Positions 8,294 to 14,728 of a DNA stretch of 64,000 bases are shown piece by piece. The notes beneath the pieces are model-generated. The model had not been told where the DNA came from and did not search any database. It saw nothing but the letters and a program-made list of their open reading frames with translations. The DNA comes from Halomonas sp. Lineage in GTDB: Bacteria; Pseudomonadota; Gammaproteobacteria; Pseudomonadales; Halomonadaceae. Both the position numbers and the translations under genes were made by a program. Location of the stretch: positions 62,001 to 126,000 of the forward strand of contig NZ_DRFS01000029.1 in NCBI RefSeq assembly GCF_011050415.1. Direction: 5' to 3'. Within the stretch, counting starts at the first letter, position 1, and each line of letters begins with the position of its first letter.

Positions 8294-8599
8294 TCAAACT
8301 GTTTTTCGTTTACCTGGCACGAATGTCCAGTTTATATCCCACCCAACTAACAACATCTCATGAAGCTTATTAGCAAGCGCATCCCCTTTGAAGCGATTAG
8401 GCTCATCGCACCTAAACGTCACTTCGTAAAAAGTTTTTTCATCCTTACCAACTTGTTCAATCTTATGCGTAAAGTTTAATAAAGTTTCTTGTAATCTCTT
8501 TTCCAGCCAATCTCTTAGTTCCTTTATTTGAAATTCTTCAGCCTGAAGTCTAGAGATGCTAACCTCCAAATCAGCACGATCATCAATAACGTCTCGCAT
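8294..8599 (-). CDS. Unknown island protein, 101 aa, coiled coil
   Basis: Not recognised. Residues 8-50 are strongly helical with a heptad-like pattern rich in E, L, Q and K (predicted coiled coil). The second half is mixed, with a YEVTFRCDEPNRF segment. A GAGG-type ribosome site lies just before the ATG at 8599. It is separated by about 100 bp from the 159-aa gene, and both are A+T-rich, so they may be one cargo unit. No transmembrane segment, zinc motif or nuclease motif is visible. Confidence 0.55.
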   Translation of the reverse strand: MRDVIDDRADLEVSISRLQAEEFQIKELRDWLEKRLQETLLNFTHKIEQVGKDEKTFYEVTFRCDEPNRFKGDALANKLHEMLLVGWDINWTFVPGKRKTV

Positions 8600-8799
8600 T
8601 ACCGCCTCCTTAATATTGGTTTTTGTTTAGCTAAGATAAGGCAACAACAATACTTAATGGTTCTCACTTTTGTGCTGCTTTGCTAATCAATGCCATCAAT
8701 GGTGCCAGCGCCGAACTCTCTCAATACAGCCGCCGCTCTCATGCGTAGACTGCATATCTGATTATGGGCAGCCCAGCAGTTAAATGGCCTTACCTACCT

Positions 8800-8896
8800 T
8801 AGCATTTCTTAACATCCGCGCAGTTCGTAAAGCTGTCTCAGTTTCAACATTTTTCAACGTCCAAGCGGCGACTCATCACTAGCATTTACTAGCATC
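8800..8896. repeat. Three imperfect 17-bp repeats (candidate iterons)
   Basis: TAGCATTTCTTAACATC (8800-8816), CAACATTTTTCAACGTC (8845-8861) and TAGCATTTACTAGCATC (8880-8896). The shared pattern is AxCATTT-N3-AxCxTC, and each unit is itself two half repeats. They are spaced 45 and 35 bp apart in a gene-free stretch and could be protein-binding or origin sites. Confidence 0.45.
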
Positions 8897-8908
8897 AACG
8901 CCTTAAAC

Positions 8909-8939
8909 GAAAAGCCCCAGCGGTTGCCAGGGCGTTGGG
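8909..8939 (-). terminator. Terminator downstream of the 156-aa island gene
   Basis: Imperfect CCCAACG / CGCTGGG stem followed on the minus strand by GCTTTTCG, 16 bp after the stop of the gene ending at 8955. It probably ends the AlpA-primase operon. Confidence 0.6.
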
Positions 8940-8954
8940 TACTGCTTTGCTGCT

Positions 8955-9425
8955 TCAGTGTATCCGGTGCACGGTTTGGCGCTGTATCCGACCGGTTAAC
9001 CCGCGCTGCTCGGCGTGTTGTAATAGCTCGGCCTCGCTGACTTCCAAGGCGTGGGCAAGGTCAGCCAGGGCATACACCGCTTCTCCGCTGTCGTACCCGG
9101 CAGGCTTCAGGCCAGGAAAGAACGTGTCCATCCCTTCCTTCAAGGTTTCCAATATCGGCAGTCGCAGAAAGGGTGGTTGCTGTTGGTCATAGGCACGGCT
9201 AATCATTGCGTCAGTGTCGTTTGGCTTCACGCCTCCGAAGAACTCACGGCGGGCCTTGCGTTCGACGTTATCCAGTAGCGCACCAATGTGGCTGGCCAGT
9301 GGTTTCTGCAATCGCTCAGGGGGTACGCACAGCTTATGCGCTGCCCATGCTTGTCCGGCGGTTAAGTGGCTGAGGGCTTGCCCGTTGGTGGCTGCCTGGG
9401 CAAGTGCTTCACGGGTAATGGCCAT
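8955..9425 (-). CDS. Unknown island protein, 156 aa
   Basis: Not recognised. Soluble, mostly helical, alanine-rich, with no membrane segment or metal motif. It sits at the end of the overlapping operon that contains the primase and DUF927 genes, 12 bp after the 92-aa gene, so it is probably co-expressed with replication functions. The composition is G+C-rich like the rest of the replication module. A terminator follows directly. Confidence 0.6.
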   Translation of the reverse strand: MAITREALAQAATNGQALSHLTAGQAWAAHKLCVPPERLQKPLASHIGALLDNVERKARREFFGGVKPNDTDAMISRAYDQQQPPFLRLPILETLKEGMDTFFPGLKPAGYDSGEAVYALADLAHALEVSEAELLQHAEQRGLTGRIQRQTVHRIH

Positions 9426-9437
9426 GGTGTTGGCTCC

Positions 9438-9716
9438 TTACGCGGCAGTTGGCGGTGGCTGAGTGTCATTATCGATCATGGCGTTCACCAGTTTTTGCAG
9501 GTGGATTAGGCGCACACGCACCAGGGCGGCCAGTGTGCCCGGTGGTAGTCGCTGCTCAATGGTTTCCAGCGTAGCCGCGCAGCCCATCAGCGTTTCTTGA
9601 TTGGGTATTGATCCCAGCGCCAGCCATATCGCGTAGGCGCTCTCTGCAATGTCAGCATCGATACCGTGCAGGTTCGCAGCAAGGCGGCGTGCTTCCATGG
9701 TGGCTTCATCCTGCAT
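9438..9716 (-). CDS. Unknown island protein, 92 aa
   Basis: Not recognised. The ATG at 9716 is chosen because GGGGAGG lies 8 nt upstream. An earlier in-frame ATG at 9764 would overlap the preceding gene by 59 bp and has no such site. The chosen start overlaps the preceding gene by 11 bp, a typical coupled arrangement. The protein is a small helical polypeptide (ARRLAANLHGIDADIAESAY, LVRVRLIHLQKLVNAMI) with a proline-rich tail. Confidence 0.55.
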   Translation of the reverse strand: MQDEATMEARRLAANLHGIDADIAESAYAIWLALGSIPNQETLMGCAATLETIEQRLPPGTLAALVRVRLIHLQKLVNAMIDNDTQPPPTAA

Positions 9717-10434
9717 GGCGGTTGCCTCCCCGTAGTTCATTGTTAGCGGCGCGACGGCCTGCATTGTCTCGGGCAGCTTGCCGTGCCTCGATACTGGCCG
9801 CGTGTTTCCAAGTGATGACGTACTGCTTGGCTGCTTCTAGGGCTTCCCGTGATGGCCGCATCGCTAGGCAGCGGGTCAACAGCTTTTCATCTTCCGGCAC
9901 CAGCGGGCAGTTCTCACGAATAAGGCGCAGCCAACGCGGGGCATGATCGACCACGGGCGCGGAGGTGGTTGCCTGGGGAATAGCCACAAGGGCAGGCGGC
10001 AAGCCAGGCCATACCGCCTTAGCGGCTGCCAGCGCTTGCGGATCGGTTAGCAGGCGGCGGCAATGGGCGCGGGCTGTGGCGTCATCCGGTGCCACTGCAA
10101 AGGCATCATCCAGCACCACGGCCAACTCCGCAGCGGCTTCCCGTGTTAGCTGTGCCATGGCCTCACGCGCCAGCGCTTCCACCAGCCCAAGCGAACGGCC
10201 AGCCGTTTTAAGGCCACCAATGATGGCGGCAATCTCTGCCGGGGTGGCGGTCACCTGTTCGGGCTTGTATTCCTGCTTATCTATTTGGTGGTGTCCACTG
10301 GGGCCATGGTGTCCACTTGGCTCAACCATGTGGGTTTCAGCGTGGACACGGGGTGGACACGGCATAGTGTCCGGTGTCCACTGGGCGGCCTCTGTGCTGC
10401 CTGCGTACTGTTGGTATAAGTTCTCAAGACTCAT
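9706..10434 (-). CDS. Unknown island protein, 242 aa, with iteron-encoded N terminus
   Basis: Not recognised. The ATG at 10434 has AGGGGG 5-6 nt upstream and is preferred over 10449. It overlaps the DUF927 gene by 11 bp, so translation is probably coupled. The N-terminal 70 residues are low-complexity with a duplicated SGHHGPSGHH stretch, because the DNA beneath is a cluster of GTGTCCAC/GTGGACAC repeats. The rest is helical and alanine-rich. A replication-accessory role is suggested by its position only. Confidence 0.55.
   Translation of the reverse strand: MSLENLYQQYAGSTEAAQWTPDTMPCPPRVHAETHMVEPSGHHGPSGHHQIDKQEYKPEQVTATPAEIAAIIGGLKTAGRSLGLVEALAREAMAQLTREAAAELAVVLDDAFAVAPDDATARAHCRRLLTDPQALAAAKAVWPGLPPALVAIPQATTSAPVVDHAPRWLRLIRENCPLVPEDEKLLTRCLAMRPSREALEAAKQYVITWKHAASIEARQAARDNAGRRAANNELRGGNRHAG
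10291..10381. repeat. Iteron-like cluster A of GTGTCCAC / GTGGACAC
   Basis: Full 8-mers: GTGTCCAC at 10291, 10309 and 10374, GTGGACAC at 10342 and 10353, plus GTGTCC at 10367. Both orientations are mixed within 91 bp. About 0.3 chance copies would be expected in a 10-kb element. The cluster lies inside the 5' part of the 242-aa gene. Confidence 0.7.
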
Positions 10435-12379
10435 ATTCGCCCCCTTCATCCGGTCGTACGGCGTATAGCCGTGAACGCTTTCCGTTGATCTGTACGCGCA
10501 CAGAACGCTTGCCGCCTTCGCGCTCTGCTATCCAGCCTGCTGAATCCAGTGCATCTAGCCCCCTTCGTGAGTCGAACCCGCGTAACGCTTCTTTCAAGGC
10601 TTCGTTCGTCAATAGGTAAACGCGGCCCTCCGGTTGGTCACGCCAATAGCCAGCCCGGTTATGCACGGTGTGGGTTTGCCTGGGGTCGCCATCTACGTCA
10701 CTAAAGCGGCTGTCTCCATGGCGCTCAATGAAGGCCCGGACGCTAACCAGGATTTGCTCATGTTCGGTTTGCACACCGCCTTGAAAGGTGCGCCAGCCCT
10801 TTAAGGCAATCTCTGCCGCGTCTAAGGCTTCCCCCTCGCGCCAGCCCGTTAGCCCGTACTCGGTGGCCAACTCCCCGGCCAAGCCAATTAATACCAATGC
10901 TTTAGCGGCACGGCCTTGTAAGGGGTGATCGGTGGCGAACTTCGGTAGGTCAGTAAACTTGCTGACCATGGCGGCAAGGTCACGGCGTTCCTTCACCAAG
11001 TGCTCAATGAAGGCGGGGCCAAGGTGGCCGTGGTGGTGGGTGACTTCGCTTTTTAGGTGATCTGCAAAGGCTCGCCCATCACTTAGGTGGTGCAGACAAT
11101 CAAACGCGCCGTACTTTCGTTTGGCTGGAATATCCAGTAGGCGCACGGCTTGGCCCGCTTTAGGGCGTTGGCCTGCTTCGCTCATGTGAGCGGCCAGGGT
11201 GCGCTCCCCGCTGGATAAGATCGCAATGCGCCAGCGGTGGGGGCGTCGTGCAGTGCCGTTGCGGCTAGCGCGTGCCTTCCCGGTGCCATTGCCCAAGGCG
11301 TAAATGGTCGCGCCGATTTCGCGGCCATCGGCCTCGCCTATCTCATCCAGTATCAGGCAGGTATCACTCAGCGCGGCGGCCACTCCTTCCAAGCCGTTAC
11401 CCGTGGCCCGCCATGTGCGTATGAACTCTGGGCCTCCCCATATACTGGCGGCGACCTCTAGCGCTGTCGTCTTGCCGTTAGAGCTATCGCCCACTAAGTG
11501 AATACCCGCTGATTTGCGGTGTGTCATATCCAGCAGTGGGCCAGCCAGTGCGGTAGAGACGGATAGAATCAGCAGCGGGTTATCACTGCATAAGCTGCCA
11601 ATATGCTCGCGCCAGCTAGCCAATGTGCCTGCGTGGGCGTAGTCGTCATGGGTGCCGTACTCGCTTTGAAAGGTGATGCGGCGGGAAAGCTCCACACTGC
11701 CCAAGGTACGCCGGGGCATGACAAACACGCGGCCACCTTCTAACTGGTGCCAGCCTACACGGGTCGCCGCTATCACTCGGTCATCAGGCAGGCATTGCGC
11801 CAGGTACTTGTTCAGCAGCTTGTAGGCGTCGGGGTTTATCCGTAGCCCCATATTCAGCAACTCGCCGCGCATTTCTTCACCGCTGCCCTTGAGCAAGTGC
11901 AGTGGCATCGCCCATTCACGCCAGCCCCCATAAGGTGACTTGAAGCGCAGCAATAGCCCGTGGTTATCGTTGCGTTCGTCGTGGGTCGCTGCACTACACT
12001 CCAACGGCCCGCATATCCAAACATCGTAAGGCTCTGGGTCGCCATCGCCTCGCGGCTGCCGCTGGCCATGAAAGTAGAGACCGGGCACACCGTAACGGGT
12101 ATGGGTTAAGTAACTGGCAAAGGCGGGTCTAAATGGCTCGCGTAGCTTAGCGGGCGGGGTGTCCATGCTGTCCGGTTCCACCTCTTGCCCAAGGGTGGTG
12201 GCCTCGTCTTGTGGACACGGCGTAAAGGGTGGTGTCCGTGTGGTGTCCACGCTGGAGGCCGCGTGGTTGTCACGGTTGGACACCATGGCCCCGGTGGACA
12301 CGTCATTTTGGGCAGGGTCGTGCTTGTCGCTTTCATCCAGCCCAAACAAGTCCAGGTTATCGTCTGGCTCCCAACTCAT
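10424..12379 (-). CDS. DUF927-family P-loop ATPase (replication helicase-like)
   Basis: A 651-aa protein. DUF927 proteins accompany primases in satellites and integrative elements and are thought to be helicase-like ATPases. Walker A is GDSSNGKTTALEVAASIWG in the middle of the protein and Walker B follows as CLILDEIGEADG. The first ~75 residues are low-complexity and overlie an iteron-like DNA cluster. The start codon overlaps the Toprim-primase stop by 4 bp (ATGA), so the two are translationally coupled. Together they could replace the single P4 alpha protein (primase plus helicase). Helicase activity is inferred from family and context. Confidence 0.8.
   Translation of the reverse strand: MSWEPDDNLDLFGLDESDKHDPAQNDVSTGAMVSNRDNHAASSVDTTRTPPFTPCPQDEATTLGQEVEPDSMDTPPAKLREPFRPAFASYLTHTRYGVPGLYFHGQRQPRGDGDPEPYDVWICGPLECSAATHDERNDNHGLLLRFKSPYGGWREWAMPLHLLKGSGEEMRGELLNMGLRINPDAYKLLNKYLAQCLPDDRVIAATRVGWHQLEGGRVFVMPRRTLGSVELSRRITFQSEYGTHDDYAHAGTLASWREHIGSLCSDNPLLILSVSTALAGPLLDMTHRKSAGIHLVGDSSNGKTTALEVAASIWGGPEFIRTWRATGNGLEGVAAALSDTCLILDEIGEADGREIGATIYALGNGTGKARASRNGTARRPHRWRIAILSSGERTLAAHMSEAGQRPKAGQAVRLLDIPAKRKYGAFDCLHHLSDGRAFADHLKSEVTHHHGHLGPAFIEHLVKERRDLAAMVSKFTDLPKFATDHPLQGRAAKALVLIGLAGELATEYGLTGWREGEALDAAEIALKGWRTFQGGVQTEHEQILVSVRAFIERHGDSRFSDVDGDPRQTHTVHNRAGYWRDQPEGRVYLLTNEALKEALRGFDSRRGLDALDSAGWIAEREGGKRSVRVQINGKRSRLYAVRPDEGGEYES
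12159..12301. repeat. Iteron-like cluster B of GTGTCCAC / GTGGACAC
   Basis: Full 8-mers at 12211 (GTGGACAC), 12243 (GTGTCCAC) and 12294 (GTGGACAC). Seven- or six-base matches lie at 12159, 12232 and 12277. The cluster lies in the 5' coding part of the DUF927 gene, about 1.8 kb from cluster A. Confidence 0.65.
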
Positions 12380-13329
12380 AGGCCTCCCCCGTTACTGCGG
12401 CACAAGGCCACGTCTGCAAAGTCGGTGCAGTGCTGACAGTCAGCGCAGAAGGTAGGCATCAACACCAAGCCCCCAATAGCGAGTGCGGCTAGTCGGGCCT
12501 TGGATGCACCGGGGTTGCCATCGGTGAAACGGTCATCATCGGCGGCCAGGGTGATCGTGACGTTATCCGGTAGTCGTTGGCGTAAGCGGCGGGCCACGGC
12601 TTCCAGGTTGTCCGCATTGCGAGCCACCACCACAGGTAGCGCCATGGCTTCATGCAGTGCGGCAGCGGTTGCCCAGCCTTCCGCTATCAATACGCGCTCA
12701 GCGCCAGCCAGCTTGCCCACCAGCCCGGCCACGCCTTTAGCCCGGCCACCAAACAGTGGGCGCTTAGCACCATCGGGAAAGATGCGTTCCAGGTTGACCA
12801 GTTCCCCGTCATAGAACAGCGGCACCAGCAGCATAGATTCACGCTGACGTAGGCCGTGCGGTGCCAAGCGCTTCTTGGCTAGGTAAGGGTGTGACGGATC
12901 AGCAGCGCCAGCAGCAGCCCACCAGCGGCGGGCTTGCTCTGCGGTTTTGGCTTGTTGTTGGCGGCGCTCAGTGTCGCGTTGCTCCCTTGCACGCTGTGCG
13001 GCTAGACGTGCCTCGGCAGTAGCGGCGGGGTCAGCCGTGCCGCCAGTGGTAACGGTGTGCTGTTCCCCGGTATGCCAGAAGCCATAAACGGCCACTTCCA
13101 GCGAAGGGCACACGTACCAGCCATTGCGGTTGCCTTTGGCCTTGTCGGCGGTGTCGAAGCGGTGAACGTCACCATCTGGACGGATCGCCAGCCCGGTAAC
13201 GCCATACGCGGCCAGAGCATCGGCTAGAGCCTGCTCAATGCTGGTATACTGGTTGCACTCTGATTCATGGCTAATGCTATGCCCCCGGCGCTTATCGTGC
13301 CGGGTTTTTTTTGCCGTAATAGCGGCCAT
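12376..13329 (-). CDS. Toprim-domain primase-like protein
   Basis: A 317-aa protein predicted to prime replication of the element. The central part has SHPYLAKKRLAPHGLRQ followed by the Toprim core: VLIAEGWATAAALHEA (catalytic Glu) and LAADDDRF (Asp cluster), then GASKARLAALAIGG. The tail carries a cysteine cluster (CADCQHC and a later C) that may bind zinc. The ATG at 13329 has AGGGGG 6 nt upstream. The 4-bp overlap with the DUF927 gene points to one replication module. A plus-strand terminator-like hairpin lies in its first 20 codons. No separate P4-type helicase domain is present. Confidence 0.78.
   Translation of the reverse strand: MAAITAKKTRHDKRRGHSISHESECNQYTSIEQALADALAAYGVTGLAIRPDGDVHRFDTADKAKGNRNGWYVCPSLEVAVYGFWHTGEQHTVTTGGTADPAATAEARLAAQRAREQRDTERRQQQAKTAEQARRWWAAAGAADPSHPYLAKKRLAPHGLRQRESMLLVPLFYDGELVNLERIFPDGAKRPLFGGRAKGVAGLVGKLAGAERVLIAEGWATAAALHEAMALPVVVARNADNLEAVARRLRQRLPDNVTITLAADDDRFTDGNPGASKARLAALAIGGLVLMPTFCADCQHCTDFADVALCRSNGGGL
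13284..13312 (+). terminator. Plus-strand terminator-like hairpin inside the primase gene start
   Basis: CCCGGC - 9-nt loop - GCCGGG followed by eight Ts, a textbook rho-independent terminator for plus-strand transcription, antisense to the first codons of the primase gene. No plus-strand gene precedes it. Confidence 0.6.
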
Positions 13330-13341
13330 ACATTTCCCCCT

Positions 13342-13587
13342 TCAGCCTCCCGGCTGTAGCGAATCAAGCAGCTCTATTACCCGGTTCCCATGCTCACGGC
13401 CTGCTTGGTAGGCGTCATGCTCAGCGGTGCCCGGGTCACAGGGTGCGGCTTTGCATTGGCACTGGCTCACGCGCTCATCAATACGGGCAGCCAAGCCCAA
13501 ACGGTACTGAAACGAACGCGGCGCACTATGTGCTGCACTGGCCTCGGCAAGTTCCAAAGCGCTGAAAGGCAAGCTCTCAATATCCAT
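13342..13587 (-). CDS. Unknown island protein, 81 aa
   Basis: Not recognised. The start at 13587 is set by AAGGAGG 6 nt before ATG; a longer frame to 13623 lacks a ribosome site. It overlaps the upstream 107-aa gene by 11 bp. Three cysteines are clustered (CQCKAAPC). The C-terminal half YQAGREHGNRVIELL is helical. It lies between regulatory and replication genes, 12 bp before the primase start. Confidence 0.55.
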   Translation of the reverse strand: MDIESLPFSALELAEASAAHSAPRSFQYRLGLAARIDERVSQCQCKAAPCDPGTAEHDAYQAGREHGNRVIELLDSLQPGG

Positions 13588-13900
13588 TGGCGGCCTCCTT
13601 GCGTTTGCCTTGCCAGTCCTCAATGTCGGCGCGGTGCTTCTTCAGGGCAGCCACGGCACTAGCGGCATCGTCCGACCAGTGGCCGCCCGGGATTTCAAAC
13701 ACATCATCAACGCCTGTCATTGCCAGAAAGCGTTGGCCGGGCTTTGGGTTGGGATACTCCACCACAATGTAACAAGCGGGCGCTTGCTCTAACGCGGCCA
13801 GTTCGCAGTCAGCGCACACGGTGTGGGGCGCATCATCCGCGAAGGCGTAAACGGTGAAGTTGTAAACGGGTAGGCTCAGGTTTTGGGCGAGGGGTCTCAT
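13577..13900 (-). CDS. Unknown island protein, 107 aa
   Basis: Not recognised. Small soluble protein with a CxxC pair near residue 30 (HTVCADCELAAL) and a mixed central region (YIVVEYPNPKPGQRFLAMTG). The start overlaps the Icd/Ash-like ORF by 4 bp, so it belongs to the same coupled operon. Similar small ORFs commonly fill the space between AlpA and primase genes in such elements. Confidence 0.55.
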   Translation of the reverse strand: MRPLAQNLSLPVYNFTVYAFADDAPHTVCADCELAALEQAPACYIVVEYPNPKPGQRFLAMTGVDDVFEIPGGHWSDDAASAVAALKKHRADIEDWQGKRKEAANGY

Positions 13901-14379
13901 GCGCTCACCTCCTGACGCTGTGTATCAGCAAGGCGGGCTTCTAACTGTTGGGCTTTATCAATGTGGTGGTTGTAGCGCTTTAGGCGGGTGCGTGTGCTGC
14001 TATCAGCGAATAAAGCGGCTTTCGCCATAGCACGATGGGCAGCGGCACGGCTGGAAAGATTGCGGGTAATGAGGTTGGACAGGCGTAGTGATGCCATGGG
14101 TAGGTCTCCAAGTTTTGTGGAGCCATCCCCGACTGTCGCCAAACAGTTAATGGGGGTGGCTGTACGCAGGTTGGCGAACCGGGAAACTTGGAACCCGGCA
14201 GACTTTGCAGTCTCCCACGCACAGCCACCATAAACGCGAACAGTGGACGCAAAAAAAGCGCCTGTTTCGCGGTGGGCGCTAGTGCGCCAAGTTTTGATCC
14301 GGTCGCCAAACCAGGCTGACGATTTTGCGCCAGCACGAAAAGCATACAGCGGCATTGGTAAGCGTTGCAAGGCCATCAT
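13897..14379 (-). CDS. Icd/Ash-like protein overlapping a C4-type RNA region
   Basis: A 160-aa ORF with 4-bp ATGA overlaps at both ends (alpA upstream, 107-aa gene downstream), which supports translation of this frame. The stretch AFFASTVRVYGGCAWET followed by SAGFQVSRFANLRTAT resembles the host-cell-division-inhibitor Icd-like / Ash proteins of P1 and P4-type elements. In those systems an antisense RNA from the same transcript blocks their translation, and here the first half of the gene overlies such an RNA pattern. The family call is from memory and moderately sure; toxicity is inferred. Confidence 0.55.
   Translation of the reverse strand: MMALQRLPMPLYAFRAGAKSSAWFGDRIKTWRTSAHRETGAFFASTVRVYGGCAWETAKSAGFQVSRFANLRTATPINCLATVGDGSTKLGDLPMASLRLSNLITRNLSSRAAAHRAMAKAALFADSSTRTRLKRYNHHIDKAQQLEARLADTQRQEVSA
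14108..14312 (-). ncRNA. C4-like antisense RNA switch
   Basis: Two copies of a two-part element (CCAAGTTTTG with GTCGCCAAA nearby) lie at 14287-14310 and 14108-14143. Between them, 14169-14191 is complementary to both (GGTTGGCGAACCGGG plus AAACTTGG). In C4 RNA of phage P1 and the P4 immunity RNA, one internal segment likewise pairs with duplicated targets to block translation or cause termination. One copy also forms a hairpin with a CGCCAA loop (ACTGT/ACAGT stem, 14132-14147). Direction is taken from the operon. Processing sites cannot be seen. Confidence 0.55.
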
Positions 14380-14600
14380 GCGGCACCTCGCTCGGCCAGC
14401 TTGGCCTCTAGCCAGTCGTTAACCTCTGCAACAGGAAAATAGCAGGTAGCCTGCTGGCTATCGCTGAACTTCAATGGGCGGGGAAAGCTGGGGTCGTTCT
14501 TGAGTAGCTTATCTATGCCGCTGCGGGTCATATCCATAGCACGGCATAGGTTCGGCTTGGTGATTAGCTTTTGGTCTTGTGGTAGTGCTTCTATATTCAT
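14376..14600 (-). CDS. AlpA-family regulator / excisionase-like protein
   Basis: A 74-aa DNA-binding protein with a MerR/AlpA-type helix-turn-helix: ITKPNLCRAMDMTRSGIDKL, then SFPRPLKF and the closing FPVAEVNDWLEAKLAER, the standard AlpA layout. In P4-like elements this protein activates the integrase or lysis-lysogeny promoters and may act as excisionase. It overlaps the next gene by 4 bp and is first in the replication/regulation operon. An inverted repeat covers its start region. Confidence 0.85.
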   Translation of the reverse strand: MNIEALPQDQKLITKPNLCRAMDMTRSGIDKLLKNDPSFPRPLKFSDSQQATCYFPVAEVNDWLEAKLAERGAA

Positions 14601-14634
14601 GTGAACGCTTCCGTTTGCTGGATTGCATTCACAT
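14599..14634. promoter_or_regulatory. Inverted repeat at the alpA start (possible operator)
   Basis: ATGTGAA (14599-14605) and TTCACAT (14628-14634), separated by 22 bp, begin at the alpA start codon. They could be an operator for AlpA itself or for an element repressor. No repressor gene is visible. Confidence 0.35.
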
Positions 14635-14728
14635 GGTGGTTTTTACTGACTGGTTAAAAACTGCCTATTCTAAAAGAAATATCTCCATGCTTTTTCAGCT
14701 AGTGGAAATAACATGCAATTTCCAGTTT

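Larger units (their letters stand above)
8600..8954. other. 355-bp gene-free stretch inside the island
   Basis: Separates the replication/regulation genes from the A+T-rich cargo. It holds three imperfect 17-bp repeats (8800-8896) and a terminator (8909-8939). The part nearest the 101-aa gene must contain that gene's promoter. Confidence 0.5.
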
